Assembly: GCA_038503035.1 (NCBI GenBank)
Contig: JAVSML010020391.1
Coordinates: forward strand, 237,739 to 301,738
From: Crocodylus rhombifer
Taxonomy: Eukaryota; Chordata; Crocodylia; Crocodylidae
Reading direction: 5' to 3'
DNA length: 64,000 nucleotides
Shown piece after piece: positions 62,830-64,000 of the stretch. Position numbers and translations under genes: made by a program. How positions within the stretch are numbered: position 1 is the stretch's first letter; each line of letters begins with the position of its first letter. The notes under the pieces were generated by a model. It was not told the DNA's origin and did no database searches. It was given only the letters and a program-made list of their open reading frames with translations.

Positions 62830-64000
62830 TTCAGTTTTGCAACAAGCCCTCTGCAGGTGGGCAGAGTTCCAGCATGCAGGGGGAGAGGGGAAACGGGAGA
62901 AGGCTGGTCAGGCAGGGGGCCGCCATGTGAATGTATATGCACGCGGCCGCCAGGCAGCCTGGAGAGCAGCTCCTGCAGGTAAGCTGGGGGGGCTGGGTGG
63001 GGGGTGGAATTGAGGCCCCCAGAGGGAGAGAGGGAGCGAGCTGAGTAGGGCTGGGGCTGCTGCCCAGCCGGGCAGTGCCTGGAGCTTGGGGCCCAGGGCC
63101 ACAACACAGCCGCAGGGCCCCAGCGGGGAGTGGGATTGGGTTGGGGGCAGCCCGTCCAGGAGGCGGGGGTGGGGGGCAGGGCCGGCTCCCTGCTGCTGCG
63201 TGCAGTCTCAGGGGGGGCAAGGGGCACCTGCGACCCCCCAGACCTGTGCACGGGGTGGGCTGCCTGCTGCGGGCGCAGGCGGGAGGGGGGCTGTTCCCCG
63301 TCTTTGTGTGCACTCCCAAGGCGGCAGGGGGTACCCATACCCCCATACCTGTTCATGGTTCAGGGGTTGTGCACTGCCTGCTTTAGGCTTGTGCTCCCCA
63401 CCCTGCTGCCCTCCACTGAGGCCTCTCCAACCCAGCATGTATGACCCAGCACTGTAAGGAACAGCCTAGTTGCACAGGAAGCTACCTGACGCTGTGAGCT
63501 CTGCACTGCCCGCATCACCTGCATGCAGCCCTGTGCTGCTGCCCCCACTACAGCCATGCAGGCAGGGGATGGCTTGCCAGGACAGCACAGAGCGCACAGT
63601 GGCAGGCAGCTTCTTTCATGGCTCCGCTGTTCTTTGCAGCACTGCATCATACATGCTGGACTGCGGAGGCACCAGATGACGGCAACATGGTGGGAGCCCA
63701 CATTAGGCAGCCCCTGCACCATGCACAGATCTGGAAGGCATGGGTCCCCATGACCCCAAGGACTGCATGCCACAGCAGGGAGCACCCCCCCAAGCCTACA
63801 GCATGCAGCAGCAGGGGGAGCTGGGCTCCACCTTGCTGCAGCAGCCACTGCCTCCTCCCAGAGACAGGGGACTGCAGACCCGGGTCCCTGGCTCCGCAGC
63901 CCTGGCAGTTGGGAGCCCCCACTGGCAAAGCTGGGGGAGCAGGTGTGGGTGGGGGGCAAGGGGCACCAGCAGGGCCAGGGACTGTTGGAAGGGAATGAGA
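62830..64000. repeat. GC-rich block with repeated 106-bp module
   Basis: About 1.2 kb of GC-rich DNA up to the window end. A module around cagacctgtgcacgggg (63239) recurs 106 bp later as catacctgttcatggttc (63345), and a third copy lies in reverse orientation at about 63700-63775. Composition resembles the hAT interiors elsewhere in the window, but no ends are visible. It is not a convincing CpG-island promoter, and the long frames on both strands lack any family signature. Confidence 0.5.

Noticed and set aside
62820..63959. Several frames of 100-200 codons on both strands
   Set aside because: GC-rich DNA with few stops gives overlapping open frames on both strands. None has a recognisable domain or supporting splice context, and the frames follow the repeated module.

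Overview
This is a vertebrate nuclear genomic window, not a microbial one. The genes have many introns with GT-AG boundaries. Three CpG-rich promoters stand in AT-richer surroundings, and most of the DNA is intron, intergenic sequence and dispersed repeats. The repeats are CR1-type LINE fragments, many short hAT-type elements with 8-bp target duplications, Tigger-type elements with TA duplications, and Penelope-like tails. I saw no Alu/B1 or L1. This mix suggests a non-avian sauropsid, most likely a crocodilian or possibly a turtle; the species is an inference.

All recognised genes lie on the minus strand, so transcription runs from high to low coordinates. From right to left they are: (1) the C-terminal half of ERGIC1, with five coding exons between 61119 and 38076 and its 5' half beyond the right edge; (2) a complete RPL26/RPL26L1 ribosomal protein gene, with a TOP-type 5' exon near 33868-33830 and coding exons at 32485-32318, 31042-30902 and 26034-25906; (3) a complete ATP6V0E1 gene, with coding exons at 24521-24418, 24022-23975 and 16800-16707 and a separate noncoding last exon at 13033 to about 12603; (4) a CpG-island promoter at about 6900-8100, whose position fits the 5' end of CREBRF. 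The order ERGIC1-RPL26L1-ATP6V0E1-CREBRF is that of human 5q35, which supports the L1 and E1 paralogue names. No CREBRF coding exon is visible.

The genes do not form a pathway. ERGIC1 acts in ER-Golgi membrane traffic, RPL26L1 in the large ribosomal subunit, and ATP6V0E1 in the V-ATPase membrane sector. A possible regulatory link is that the ATP6V0E1 promoter and the presumed CREBRF promoter both carry clusters of CACGTG sites close to the TFEB/TFE3 CLEAR consensus, one of them a perfect 10-mer.

The remaining sequence is mostly decayed mobile DNA and unassigned unique sequence. The most structured parts are hAT-type elements with visible target duplications, one of which holds a fold-back of more than 100 bp; an inverted Penelope-like pair about 160 bp upstream of the RPL26L1 start; a polypurine tract of about 380 bp beside GC-rich duplicated and inverted sequence in RPL26L1 intron 3; a CA/CG alternating tract broken by a 10-N assembly gap; and an internal sequence module shared by a hAT-type and a Tigger-type element. 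I found no evidence for a novel multigene system, CRISPR array, rRNA or tRNA gene.
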